NCBI RefSeq assembly: GCF_004122165.1
Contig: NZ_SBKO01000001.1
Location: 744,001 to 808,000, forward strand
Direction of reading: 5' to 3'
Length of the DNA: 64,000 nt
From: Flavobacterium amnicola
GTDB lineage: Bacteria > Bacteroidota > Bacteroidia > Flavobacteriales > Flavobacteriaceae
The translations under genes were made by a program, and so were the position numbers. The notes under the pieces were generated by a model that was not told where the DNA came from, ran no database searches, and saw only the letters and a program-made list of their open reading frames with translations. This document shows positions 44,372 to 53,133 of the stretch, one piece after another. Within the stretch, counting starts at the first letter, position 1; every line of letters begins with the position of its first letter.

Positions 44372-45076
44372 ATGGAATTTATAAATAAGTATTTTTCTAA
44401 AAAAGTTTTCCTAAGATCATCATTTTGCTTATTGGCATATTTAATTTTTGGGATAGCTTCAAATTGGTATATTGAACATCAATTTCAAAATGATTATTAT
44501 TCAGATTCCAGAATGAATTTTGGGACAGTAATCGGTTTAATTAATGCAGCATTACTTTTTTCGGCGGTTTTCTTTTTCTATAAGGATTTTAAAAAAGTAT
44601 ATCAGTCAATTGAGTTTAAAGAGATAGTGAATATAGGGGTAATCATTTATGTTTCATTATGCCTTATAAAGTTTATCATATTGGGTGTTTATGATGGTTT
44701 TGAATTTTCATCTTTTTTCATAGACGTTTTCACGGAAGATATCTTTTATCTTTTTATTCTCGCCATAATAGTTTTCACAATTGCAATTAATATAATGGCG
44801 ATGTGGAAAATTTTTGAAAAAGCGGGTGAAAAAGGATGGGCCTCAATAGTTCCGATTTATAACATCATCGTGATGCTAAAAATAACTCAAAAACCTGACT
44901 GGTGGTTTTTATTGTTCCTTATTCCATTTGTGAATATTGTTATGTCAATTTTAGTGACCAATGCGTTATCTAAGAAATTTGGGAAGTATGATACTTTTGT
45001 GTTTGGCTTGATTTTACTACCATTTATATATTATCCGATATTAGGATTTGGAGATGATGAATACGGGTTTGATTAA
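44372..45076 (+). CDS. Polytopic membrane protein with DUF5684-like C-terminus
   Basis: This protein of about 234 residues has six or seven hydrophobic segments. The C-terminal half (MAMWKIFEKAGEKGWASIVP, then ITQKPDWWFLLFLIPFVNIV and NALSKKFGKYDTFVFGLILL) resembles the DUF5684 membrane region, also seen fused to some signal peptidases; no peptidase motif is present. Function unknown. The frame is open from GTG at 44351 inside the sufC/sufB chimera, so the ATG at 44372 is preferred. AT-rich codon use differs from the suf genes, which suggests an insertion. Confidence 0.75.
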   Translation: MEFINKYFSKKVFLRSSFCLLAYLIFGIASNWYIEHQFQNDYYSDSRMNFGTVIGLINAALLFSAVFFFYKDFKKVYQSIEFKEIVNIGVIIYVSLCLIKFIILGVYDGFEFSSFFIDVFTEDIFYLFILAIIVFTIAINIMAMWKIFEKAGEKGWASIVPIYNIIVMLKITQKPDWWFLLFLIPFVNIVMSILVTNALSKKFGKYDTFVFGLILLPFIYYPILGFGDDEYGFD

Positions 45077-45095
45077 AAAAATAAAATAAATTAGA

Positions 45096-45848
45096 ATGTT
45101 ACAAATAAAAAATTTACACGCTTCTGTTGAAGATAAGGAAATATTAAAAGGGATTAACCTGGAAATAAAAGCAGGAGAAGTTCATGCGATTATGGGACCC
45201 AACGGTGCTGGAAAATCGACGTTGTCTTCTATCATTGCTGGAAATGAAAACTACGAAGTATCGGAAGGAGAAATCTTTTTGGATGGAGAAGAAATTTCAG
45301 AATTGGCTCCTGAAGAACGAGCACACAAAGGAATCTTTCTTTCGTTTCAATACCCTGTAGAAATTCCGGGTGTTTCGGTAACGAACTTTATCAAAACAGC
45401 CATCAACGAAAGTCGTAAAGCCAATGGTAAAGAAGAAATGCCGGCGAACGAAATGTTGAAATTAATCCGTGAGAAATCCGAATTATTGGAAATGGATCGT
45501 AAGTTTTTATCTCGTTCTTTAAACGAAGGTTTTTCGGGTGGTGAAAAGAAACGTAATGAAATCTTCCAAATGGCAATGTTAGAGCCTAAAATCGCAATTT
45601 TGGACGAAACCGATTCTGGTTTGGATATCGATGCGTTACGTATTGTTGCCAATGGTGTAAATAAATTAAAAAATGAAAGCAATGCGGTCTTAGTCATTAC
45701 GCACTACCAACGTTTGCTAGATTATATCGTTCCTGATTTCGTTCACGTATTAATGGACGGAAAAATTGTAAAATCGGGAGATGCTTCTTTGGCTTTAGAG
45801 TTAGAAGAAAGAGGATACGATTGGATTAAACAAGAACAAGAGGTATAA
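45096..45848 (+). CDS. sufC: Fe-S assembly ATPase SufC
   Basis: This 250-residue ABC ATPase powers the SufBCD complex. It has Walker A ([13 protein letters not shown]), the signature motif ([14 protein letters not shown]) and Walker B ([15 protein letters not shown]), the last with the Glu replaced as is usual in SufC. It begins 19 bases after the DUF5684-like gene and ends 2 bases before sufD. A degenerate copy of its first 14 codons lies at 44266. Confidence 0.98.
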   Translation: MLQIKNLHASVEDKEILKGINLEIKAGEVHAIMGPNGAGKSTLSSIIAGNENYEVSEGEIFLDGEEISELAPEERAHKGIFLSFQYPVEIPGVSVTNFIKTAINESRKANGKEEMPANEMLKLIREKSELLEMDRKFLSRSLNEGFSGGEKKRNEIFQMAMLEPKIAILDETDSGLDIDALRIVANGVNKLKNESNAVLVITHYQRLLDYIVPDFVHVLMDGKIVKSGDASLALELEERGYDWIKQEQEV

Positions 45849-45850
45849 AA

Positions 45851-47167
45851 ATGGAGTTGAAAGAAAAATTAATCTCGTCATTCATGGCCTTCGAGGAGAA
45901 AATTGATACCACATCAGAACTTCACGAAGTACGAAACAATGCCATCAAGAATTTTGAAGCAAAAGGCTTTCCTACTAAAAAAGAAGAAGCTTGGAAATAT
46001 ACCTCGCTAAATGCTATTCTGAAAAATGACTTTAGCGTATTCCCAAAGAAAGAAAATACCATCGAGTTTAAAGAAGTAAAAAAGTTCTTCTTACACGAAA
46101 TCGACACTTATAAAGTGGTTTTTATTGACGGTATATTCAGTTCATTTTTGTCTTCTACGACACATGACGGATTGGATGTTTGTTTGATGTCATCGGCATT
46201 AACCAAGCCCAAATATAAAATGGTTATCGATACCTATTTTAATCAAATTGCGAATACAGAAGACAGTTTGACCTCGTTAAACACGGCCTTTTCATTAGAA
46301 GGAGCCTACATCAATATTCCGAAAAGCAAAGTGGTGGAAAAACCTATTGAAATTATCTATTTTTCGACAGGTGTAGAAAATGCGTTAATGGTGCAACCGC
46401 GTAATCTGATTGTGGTGAATGAAAATGCCCACGTTCAAATTGTGGAGCGTCATCATAGCTTGAATGAAAACCCAGTGTTGACCAATTCGGTTACAGAAGT
46501 TTTTGCTCAAAAACGTGCGATAGTCGATTATTATAAAATTCAAAACGACGTGCAAACGGCCAATTTAATTGACAATACCTACATTGCTCAAAAACAAGAA
46601 AGCCATGTTTCGGTGCACACCTTTTCGTTTGGTGGAAATATTACCAGAAACAATCTGAACTTCTACCACCAAGGCGAACGTATCGATTCTACCTTAAAAG
46701 GAATTACCATTATTGCTGACAAACAGCACGTTGATCACTATACTTTGGTACAACATGCCACACCAAATTGCGAAAGCCATCAGAATTATAAAACGATTTT
46801 GGATGGAAATGCTACTGGTGTATTCAACGGTAAGATTTTCGTAGAAAAGGAAGCACAAAAAACCGACGCTTTTCAGCAAAATAATAATATTTTGTTGAGT
46901 GATAAGGCGACGATCAATGCCAAACCGCAATTGGAAATTTTTGCAGACGATGTAAAATGTTCCCACGGATGTACCATTGGTCAGTTGGATGACAGCGCGA
47001 TGTTCTACATGCAACAACGTGGTATTCCGAAGAAAGAAGCCAAAGCCTTATTAATGTATGCTTTTACCAGTGAAGTGACAGCGAGTATTAAAATACCAGA
47101 ATTAAAAGCGAAAATCGCCCGAATCATTGCCGAAAAATTAGGAGTGAAAATGGGATTTGATTTGTAA
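45851..47167 (+). CDS. sufD: Fe-S assembly protein SufD
   Basis: This 438-residue paralogue of SufB completes the SufBC2D scaffold. Key segments are PTKKEEAWKYTSLNAIL near the N-terminus, GAYINIPKSKVVEKPIEI, DHYTLVQHATPNCESHQNYK, the HGCTIGQLDDSAMFYM region with the conserved Cys and His, and RGIPKKEAKALLMYAF. It starts 2 bases after sufC and ends in a terminator. Confidence 0.97.
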   Translation: MELKEKLISSFMAFEEKIDTTSELHEVRNNAIKNFEAKGFPTKKEEAWKYTSLNAILKNDFSVFPKKENTIEFKEVKKFFLHEIDTYKVVFIDGIFSSFLSSTTHDGLDVCLMSSALTKPKYKMVIDTYFNQIANTEDSLTSLNTAFSLEGAYINIPKSKVVEKPIEIIYFSTGVENALMVQPRNLIVVNENAHVQIVERHHSLNENPVLTNSVTEVFAQKRAIVDYYKIQNDVQTANLIDNTYIAQKQESHVSVHTFSFGGNITRNNLNFYHQGERIDSTLKGITIIADKQHVDHYTLVQHATPNCESHQNYKTILDGNATGVFNGKIFVEKEAQKTDAFQQNNNILLSDKATINAKPQLEIFADDVKCSHGCTIGQLDDSAMFYMQQRGIPKKEAKALLMYAFTSEVTASIKIPELKAKIARIIAEKLGVKMGFDL

Positions 47168-47173
47168 GATATG

Positions 47174-47199
47174 AACCGCCAATTGGCGGTTTATTTATT
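47174..47199 (+). terminator. Terminator after sufD
   Basis: An 18-base perfect palindrome (AACCGCC with GGCGGTT arms) at 47174-47191 is followed by T-rich sequence. It separates sufD from the unrelated genes before sufS. Confidence 0.82.
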
Positions 47200-47270
47200 T
47201 ATTATACTTGCTTCCCAACCTTTTTGTTTAAATGATCATCTTACAATTAAAACCATAATCAATATATATT

Positions 47271-48524
47271 TTGAAAAAAGCAATTTTCCTTTTCTTCATC
47301 TGTCTTTCAAATTTTCTTTTTTCTCAAGTAAAAAAGGATAGTGTTTATGCCAAGCGAGTTAATTTGTTAAACACTAACTATAAAGATTTTGTCGCTATTG
47401 ATAAATTCGTTTACGTCATTACAAAAGGAGATAGTTTGGTGGTATTTGATTTAGAGAAAGAGAAAGTAAAATTTCTTCAGAAAGACATTACGGCTTTAGC
47501 TAAAACATCAAAAGGAGAATTAGTCATTGCTGAAAAACAAGGTAGTATTTTTAAAAGAACAAAAAGTGGTAAACTTATTAAAAAAGATACTGTTGAAGGA
47601 AGTGTATTTAAAATTTTAATTGACAAAAATGATAATTTGGTTGTAGTTTCAAAGTTTAACATACGTTTTAAAAACCAAAACTTTGTTCCAGACAAAAAAT
47701 CAAAAATGTATAATCAGATTGGTAAAGCAATTAAAGCAAAATATCTGATTCCTATGGATGTTGTTTTTTTAGATAAAGAACAAAGAGTTTGGTTTGGTTA
47801 TGATGCAGGAGAATGGGGAGGAACACTTTGTTTTTTTGATTTAAATTCTAAAGAATTTTATTCAGATGAAAGCTTGTCGTCCCTATATGATGATAAATAT
47901 GATGTATGGGAACATAATTCTTCAAAATTGTTTAAAGAGTTTCCTGAAAAAATGAAAATAATTGGAAATGATACTCTAATTAAATTTCCTCACAACCTTG
48001 ACATATCTAATATAAAAGGGGTTGCTCAAAATGAAAAAGGAGATATTTTTATTTCAGAAAGTTTAATGCATTTTTCTTTTTCGTCTAAATTGGTTAAAAT
48101 GAATAAAACTTTAGGGAAAGACTTTTATAAAAGTGTTGATTTGTCCGATGTTTTAGAGCACAAAGTTTACAAAGATACCATAAGGAATTATTATGATACC
48201 TCAGGTGAAATAAAAACATTTACTCTAGCTGGATATAAAGAATCATTAGAGTATTTAGGAGGAGTTACTTTTAATCCTTACGACAAGCATATTTATTATT
48301 ATACAAACAATGGTTTTTGGAAATTTATTGAAAAAGTAGATGGTTGCTCTAAAGAATTTGTTTTCAAACCTTGGATAATTTGGACTCCAGGATTAGCAAA
48401 TTCTGTAGGTTATCAAATGAATGTAATTAAATTCGAATTCATCGGAGAAAAAGAGATAGTGTTTTTATCATCAAACAATGGGATTGGTTATTTTGATGGT
48501 AAATCTGTCACATATTTCAAATAA
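47271..48524 (+). CDS. Secreted protein of unknown function, possibly beta-propeller
   Basis: I do not recognise this 417-residue protein. A clear signal peptide (FFICLSNFLFSQ, cleavage after residue 19) begins at a TTG with no ATG nearby, so TTG is probably the true start. The mature part is strand-rich, with repeating short motifs (KGELVIAEKQGSIFK, KNDNLVVVSKFNI, EKGDIFISESL), compatible with a beta-propeller. There is no lipobox or T9SS sorting domain. It is AT-rich and lies alone between the sufD terminator and a convergent serine hydrolase, which suggests an insertion in the suf locus. Confidence 0.7.
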   Translation: MKKAIFLFFICLSNFLFSQVKKDSVYAKRVNLLNTNYKDFVAIDKFVYVITKGDSLVVFDLEKEKVKFLQKDITALAKTSKGELVIAEKQGSIFKRTKSGKLIKKDTVEGSVFKILIDKNDNLVVVSKFNIRFKNQNFVPDKKSKMYNQIGKAIKAKYLIPMDVVFLDKEQRVWFGYDAGEWGGTLCFFDLNSKEFYSDESLSSLYDDKYDVWEHNSSKLFKEFPEKMKIIGNDTLIKFPHNLDISNIKGVAQNEKGDIFISESLMHFSFSSKLVKMNKTLGKDFYKSVDLSDVLEHKVYKDTIRNYYDTSGEIKTFTLAGYKESLEYLGGVTFNPYDKHIYYYTNNGFWKFIEKVDGCSKEFVFKPWIIWTPGLANSVGYQMNVIKFEFIGEKEIVFLSSNNGIGYFDGKSVTYFK

Positions 48525-48528
48525 CACA

Positions 48529-49866
48529 TTACTTCACACTTGCTAATACTTCTTTTACCAAGGCATTCAAATCAATATGTCCTGTTCCTAAACGTACAAT
48601 CACCATTTCGTGTGACGGTATTACGAAAACGCGTTGTCCCTGAAAACCATCCGCGTAATAAATGTCTTTGGGACAATCGGGCATTTTAGCTCCGGCATTT
48701 AGCCAAAATTGTGCCCCGTATTGTTTGTCGGAAGTAGGAGTAGGCGTCGCCACATATTTCGACCAAGTGGGGTCAAACAGTTGTTCGCCGTTCCAATTCC
48801 CATTGTGGAGGTATAATAAGCCAAATTTGGCCCAGTCGCGAGCGTTAGCCCAGGCATAAGAAGACCCAATATAATTGCCTTCCAAATCGGCTTCCACTAA
48901 CATCGAGTGCATCCCGATTTTGTCAATCAAAGCACTGTACCAAAAATCCAAATATTCTTGATGTGTTTTAAATTGTTGGCGAAGAATTCCTGATAATAAA
49001 TTGGTAGTTCCTGAAGAATAATTCCACGTAGCATTTGGTTTTCCTACCAGAGGTTTGTTGATTTGTGATTTTGACATGTCGCTTTCTTGAAACAACATTT
49101 TGGTCACATCCGATATTTTTCCGTAATCCTCGTCCCATTCCAAACCAGAATTCATTTGTAATAAATTGTGTAGGGTAATGTTTTTACGTTCATCTTTTTG
49201 CCACTCGGCAATTGGGGCTGGTTGCGTAACCTTCAGTTGGCCTTGTTTTTGTAAAATGCCAAATAGTGTAGCCGTAATACTTTTAGTCATTGACCAACCC
49301 AACAAACGGGAATCTTTAGTAAATCCGGGAGCATATTTTTCACCAATAATTTTGTCTTTATACACTACTACAATTCCACGACTTGTTTTTTTACCTTCAA
49401 TATTGGCTTCAAATGCTTGGTGTAAGGCGGCGTCAATTCGTTTGTAATCCACATTCGTAAAAGTGGGTTTTTCGGCTTCGCCATCGCCATAAGGAAACGG
49501 AATGTTTTTGTTTAGGGTAAAATTCCTTTTCGGAACATCATAAGGTTTGGAAGCATCATAATCTGCATTGATCAATACGGCACCTAAGCCTTCACGGTAA
49601 ATGGCACGACGGGTCTTTAATCCGTAAACAGAAGCTTCTGCAAATTTTTCTTTTTCGTTGATTTCGTTTTTGGCCAAATCAATCAAATCGATGTCGTTAT
49701 CTCCTTTTTCAATCACTCCTAACGAACGGTTGTCTAAAAAATGCGCCGATGCCACACTTTTAGAAGCGAATCCTGAAATAAGGTCCAATTTTGGATACGT
49801 TTCGAATCCGTAATAAATAATTCCAGCCAACACGACTAAACCAAGAAAACGAAAAGCTTTTTTCAT
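48529..49866 (-). CDS. Serine hydrolase, beta-lactamase class C-like
   Basis: This 445-residue protein has an N-terminal hydrophobic segment (about 5-22), a linker, and a class C beta-lactamase/esterase-like domain from about 150. The Ser-Lys motif is GWSMTKSITA and the second motif is WNYSSGTTNL (Tyr-Ser-Ser in place of Tyr-x-Asn). It may be an esterase or D-aminopeptidase; a true beta-lactamase is not implied. It interrupts the suf locus on the opposite strand. Confidence 0.87.
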   Translation of the reverse strand: MKKAFRFLGLVVLAGIIYYGFETYPKLDLISGFASKSVASAHFLDNRSLGVIEKGDNDIDLIDLAKNEINEKEKFAEASVYGLKTRRAIYREGLGAVLINADYDASKPYDVPKRNFTLNKNIPFPYGDGEAEKPTFTNVDYKRIDAALHQAFEANIEGKKTSRGIVVVYKDKIIGEKYAPGFTKDSRLLGWSMTKSITATLFGILQKQGQLKVTQPAPIAEWQKDERKNITLHNLLQMNSGLEWDEDYGKISDVTKMLFQESDMSKSQINKPLVGKPNATWNYSSGTTNLLSGILRQQFKTHQEYLDFWYSALIDKIGMHSMLVEADLEGNYIGSSYAWANARDWAKFGLLYLHNGNWNGEQLFDPTWSKYVATPTPTSDKQYGAQFWLNAGAKMPDCPKDIYYADGFQGQRVFVIPSHEMVIVRLGTGHIDLNALVKEVLASVK

Positions 49867-49899
49867 AGAAACAGAATATTTACTGCAATTTATATATTT

Positions 49900-49916
49900 G
49901 CCACGAATACACGAAT
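49900..49916. repeat. Left arm of a 17-bp inverted repeat before sufS
   Basis: GCCACGAATACACGAAT is repeated exactly in inverse at 49973-49989, with 56 bases between. It does not look like a terminator. Confidence 0.65.
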
Positions 49917-49972
49917 GAATTCTATAGAAATTATTCGTTAAACGATAAGAACATAAAAAGAATTATTAAATT

Positions 49973-49989
49973 ATTCGTGTATTCGTGGC
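49973..49989. repeat. Right arm of a 17-bp inverted repeat before sufS
   Basis: This is the exact reverse complement of 49900-49916, and lies just upstream of the sufS -7 element (49998). Confidence 0.65.
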
Positions 49990-49997
49990 TATTTATC

Positions 49998-50005
49998 TAC
50001 TTTTG
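49998..50005 (+). promoter_or_regulatory. -7 element of sufS
   Basis: TACTTTTG matches the consensus; its last base overlaps a GTG at 50005 that could be mistaken for the start. The ATG at 50032 is 26 bases downstream. Confidence 0.5.
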
Positions 50006-50031
50006 TGTTTAGAATTTTTCTAAATAGCAAA

Positions 50032-51246
50032 ATGTTAGATATCCAAAAAATACGTGCTGATTTTCCTATACTTACTCAAAAAGTAAATGGAAAACCCTTG
50101 ATATATTTCGATAATGGTGCGACTTCTCAAAAACCCAGAGTAGTTATTGATGCGATTACCAAATACTACGAAGAAATTAATGCCAATATTCATAGAGGCG
50201 TACATACGTTGAGTCAGTTGGCTACCGATGCCTATGAAGCTTCTCGTGAAAAAATACAAAAACATATTAATGCTCAGTATCTCCATGAAGTTATTTTTAC
50301 TTCGGGAACCACTCAAGGTATTAATTTAGTGACCAATGGTTTCGCTTCGTTATTAAAAGAGGGTGATGAGGTAATGGTTTCGGCTTTAGAACACCACAGT
50401 AATATTGTGCCTTGGCAAATGTTGTGCGAAAAAACAGGCGCCAAACTAATAGTCATTCCAATGAATGAAAAAGGAGAGTTAATCCTGTCGGAATACGACC
50501 GATTGCTATCTAATAAAACTAAAATTGTTGCGGTTAATCACATTTCCAACGCGTTGGGAACCATTAATCCAATCGAATACATGATTGAAAAAGCGCACCA
50601 AGTAGGCGCTGCTATTTTAATTGATGGTGCTCAGGCTACGCCGCATTTAAAACCGGATGTGCAAGCCTTAGATTGTGATTTCTATGTATTCTCTGGACAT
50701 AAAATTTGTGGACCCACTGGTGTGGGGATTTTATATGGGAAAGAAGCCTGGTTAAATAAACTTCCGCCTTATATGGGTGGCGGTGAAATGATTAAAGAAG
50801 TGACTTTCGAAAAGACAACCTACGCCGAATTGCCTCATAAATTTGAAGCAGGAACGCCTAATATTGCCGATGGAATTGTATTGGGAACGGCCATCGATTA
50901 TTTGAATGCAGTAGGTTTTGAAAACATTCAACAACAAGAAAAAGAGTTGTTAGCGCATGCCACTAAAAGATTACTGGAAATAGAAGGCTTAAAAATATAT
51001 GGAACTTCTGAGAAGAAGACTTCTGTCATTTCTTTCAATATCGAAGGCATACATCCCTATGATATTGGCACGATTATAGATAAATTAGGGATAGCGGTTC
51101 GCACAGGACATCATTGTGCACAACCTATTATGAATTATTTCAATATTCCAGGTACAGTTCGCGCCAGTTTTTCGTTCTATAATACCAAAGAAGAAATTGA
51201 TATATTTGTAGAAGCCGTTAAAAAAGCAAAAATGATGCTTTCTTAA
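50032..51246 (+). CDS. sufS: Cysteine desulfurase SufS
   Basis: This PLP enzyme of about 404 residues removes sulfur from cysteine and hands it to SufE. Signatures are YFDNGATSQKP, FTSGTTQGINLV, the PLP Lys region FSGHKICGPTGVGILYG, and the catalytic Cys in RTGHHCAQPIMNYF. The group II loop is present, identifying it as SufS rather than IscS. The ATG at 50032 (MLDIQKIRADFPIL) is preferred over a GTG at 50005 lying in the promoter. Confidence 0.97.
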   Translation: MLDIQKIRADFPILTQKVNGKPLIYFDNGATSQKPRVVIDAITKYYEEINANIHRGVHTLSQLATDAYEASREKIQKHINAQYLHEVIFTSGTTQGINLVTNGFASLLKEGDEVMVSALEHHSNIVPWQMLCEKTGAKLIVIPMNEKGELILSEYDRLLSNKTKIVAVNHISNALGTINPIEYMIEKAHQVGAAILIDGAQATPHLKPDVQALDCDFYVFSGHKICGPTGVGILYGKEAWLNKLPPYMGGGEMIKEVTFEKTTYAELPHKFEAGTPNIADGIVLGTAIDYLNAVGFENIQQQEKELLAHATKRLLEIEGLKIYGTSEKKTSVISFNIEGIHPYDIGTIIDKLGIAVRTGHHCAQPIMNYFNIPGTVRASFSFYNTKEEIDIFVEAVKKAKMMLS

Positions 51247-51262
51247 TTTAAAAATTAAAACT

Positions 51263-51775
51263 ATGAAATCGACGCTATTGACCCTGTTTTCTGTCCTTGT
51301 ATTGTTAACGTCTTGTAAGTGTAAAAAAGCTTCGAGCGATGAAACCACTGCGCCTATGATGACAAATGTGGAAGCTTCAACACTTCCAACCAATGTAGAA
51401 ACTAATACGAAAGAACAAATCGGAACACTTTTAGAATATTCGGCAAACACCAGGGGCTACCATTTGAGAATAAAATGGGATGGAGCACAATTAGCCTTTA
51501 CCAACCAGCGTGATTCGGAAGAATTTACCAAAATTACTTTGACAAATGCGCAATCGGACGAGTTAAAAGGTTTGATTAAAAACCTTCCATTAGATAAATT
51601 GGCTAGTTTGAAAGCACCGACCGAAAAACGTCAATATGATGGTGCACCTCATGCCGATATGCGTGTAGTTGTGGATGGGAAAGAATACAATTCGGCAGGT
51701 TTTGATCATGGATTTCCGCCTGCAGAAATTGAAAAATTAGTAAAAAAATTGGTTTCTTATACCGAACAGAAATAA
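51263..51775 (+). CDS. Predicted lipoprotein of unknown function
   Basis: This 170-residue protein has a lipobox (LLTSC, Cys18), followed by a charged linker. The mature part is compact, with RGYHLRIKWDGAQLAF and a terminal AGFDHGFPPAEIEKLVKKL. I do not recognise a family. It lies 16 bases after sufS and 10 bases before sufE, so it is probably co-transcribed with both, although a lipoprotein is an odd partner for them. Confidence 0.72.
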   Translation: MKSTLLTLFSVLVLLTSCKCKKASSDETTAPMMTNVEASTLPTNVETNTKEQIGTLLEYSANTRGYHLRIKWDGAQLAFTNQRDSEEFTKITLTNAQSDELKGLIKNLPLDKLASLKAPTEKRQYDGAPHADMRVVVDGKEYNSAGFDHGFPPAEIEKLVKKLVSYTEQK

Positions 51776-51785
51776 GAAAAACAAA

Positions 51786-52205
51786 ATGACAATTAAAGAA
51801 ATACAAGATTCCATAGTAGACGAATTTTCGATGTTCGACGACTGGATGGAACGTTACGAATACATTATCGAGTTAGGGAAATCACTTCCGCTAATTAATG
51901 AAGAATACAAAACGGAAGACAATATTATCAAGGGATGCCAATCGAAAGTATGGGTACATGCTGAAGAAAAAGACGGAAATATTGTGTTTACAGCCGATAG
52001 TGATGCGATTTTAACCAAAGGAATCATCGGAATTTTAATTCGCACTTTTTCCAATCAATCCCCACAAGCGATTTTGGATGCGAATACCGATTTTATAGAT
52101 GAAATTGGATTAAAAGAACATTTGTCACCTACTCGTGCTAACGGTTTGGTATCTATGATTAAAAAAATAAAAATGTACGCTTTGGCTTTTCAAGCGAAAG
52201 GATAA
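51786..52205 (+). CDS. sufE: Sulfur acceptor protein SufE
   Basis: This 139-residue protein accepts persulfide from SufS on its conserved Cys (Cys51 in IIKGCQSKVW) and passes it to SufB. The opening FDDWMERYEYIIELGK, TKGIIGILIRTF and the late LSPTRANGLVSMIKKIK are typical. It is followed by a REP-like repeat and the DUF59 gene. Confidence 0.96.
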   Translation: MTIKEIQDSIVDEFSMFDDWMERYEYIIELGKSLPLINEEYKTEDNIIKGCQSKVWVHAEEKDGNIVFTADSDAILTKGIIGILIRTFSNQSPQAILDANTDFIDEIGLKEHLSPTRANGLVSMIKKIKMYALAFQAKG

Positions 52206-52218
52206 TTAATAAAACAGA

Positions 52219-52243
52219 GATTGCTTCGCAAGCTCGCAATGAC
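52219..52243. repeat. REP-like palindromic repeat, copy 3 (inverted)
   Basis: GATTGCTTCG and TCGCAATGAC half-sites flank a short spacer; on the opposite strand this is the same element as at 21810 and 28024. It includes alternative starts of the next gene (52221 and 52239). Confidence 0.7.
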
Positions 52244-52250
52244 AAAGAAA

Positions 52251-52574
52251 ATGGAAGAATTTAACGATACAATCAATTTAGGAGAAGAAGTAGTAAAGGT
52301 GTTAAAAACGATTTACGATCCTGAAATTCCTGTCGATATTTACGAATTGGGATTGATTTATGATGTTTTTGTCAATGAAGATTTTGATGTAAAAATTTTG
52401 ATGACCTTGACATCACCAAACTGCCCCGTAGCGGAAACGCTACCTAAAGAAGTAGAAGAAAAAATCAAAAAAATCGGAGAAGTAAAAGGTTGTGAAGTCG
52501 AAATTACCTTCGATCCGCCCTGGTCTAAAGATTTAATGAGCGAAGAAGCCAAACTAGAATTAGGAATGCTTTAA
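52251..52574 (+). CDS. DUF59/MIP18 family Fe-S assembly protein (SufT-like)
   Basis: This protein of about 107 residues matches the DUF59 family: VLKTIYDPEIPVDIYELGLIYD, LMTLTSPNCPVAETLPKEV with the conserved Cys, and EITFDPPWSKDLMSEEAK. Such proteins (SufT, MIP18) help mature Fe-S enzymes. The start is taken as the ATG at 52251 because the upstream TTG (52221) and ATG (52239) fall in a REP-like repeat. It lies with sufE downstream of sufS. Confidence 0.93.
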   Translation: MEEFNDTINLGEEVVKVLKTIYDPEIPVDIYELGLIYDVFVNEDFDVKILMTLTSPNCPVAETLPKEVEEKIKKIGEVKGCEVEITFDPPWSKDLMSEEAKLELGML

Positions 52575-52581
52575 TTTTTTA

Positions 52582-53127
52582 ATGAAAGTTCCAAAATTAA
52601 CCGAAAATCGGTTAGAAACTCAAAGATTAATCCTAATCCCATATAATTTAGAGCTCTGTCACAATCTGATAAAAAATAATTTTGATGATGTGTTCCAAAT
52701 GGGATTGAAAAAAGGGATAGGTTGGCCAGATGAGGACGTCATTGAAACACTACCCAGAATCATTAACAACCTTTCTAAAGTAGAAGCGCCGACTGGTTTT
52801 GAATCTTGGATGATCATTAAAAAAGAGACTTCAGAGATTATAGGTGATTTGGGCTTTAAAGGCTTTAATTATGAAAAGCAGAGCGTCGATATTGGCTATG
52901 GGATCATAAAAGAAGAAAGAGGTAAAGGATTTGCTGAAGAAGCCGTCCGAGAAATGATTCGTTGGGCATTTTCAATTGAAATGGTACAAGAAATAACTGC
53001 GCAGTGTTTGTTCGAAAATAGTGCCTCGATAAACTTGTTGCAGAAATTTTGTTTTGCAGAAATACATAAAGAAACTGCGATGGTTTATTGGTCTTTATCG
53101 AAAAATAATTACATTGCATTAAGCTGA
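52582..53127 (+). CDS. GNAT family N-acetyltransferase (RimJ/RimL type)
   Basis: This 181-residue protein has the RimJ-like GNAT pattern: an opening TENRLETQRLILIPYNLELC, a central IGDLGFKGFN, the acetyl-CoA-binding IIKEERGKGFAEEAVREMI and NSASINLLQKFCF. Its substrate is unknown. It starts 7 bases after the DUF59 gene and may be co-transcribed. It contains an unusual run of Lys and Glu, but no other domain is seen. Confidence 0.87.
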   Translation: MKVPKLTENRLETQRLILIPYNLELCHNLIKNNFDDVFQMGLKKGIGWPDEDVIETLPRIINNLSKVEAPTGFESWMIIKKETSEIIGDLGFKGFNYEKQSVDIGYGIIKEERGKGFAEEAVREMIRWAFSIEMVQEITAQCLFENSASINLLQKFCFAEIHKETAMVYWSLSKNNYIALS

Positions 53128-53133
53128 TTAAAA

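Noticed and set aside
48529..49866. Beta-lactamase resistance gene
   Set aside because: The Ser-x-x-Lys motif is present, but the second motif is Tyr-Ser-Ser and the protein has a long N-terminal extension; a general serine hydrolase is more likely.
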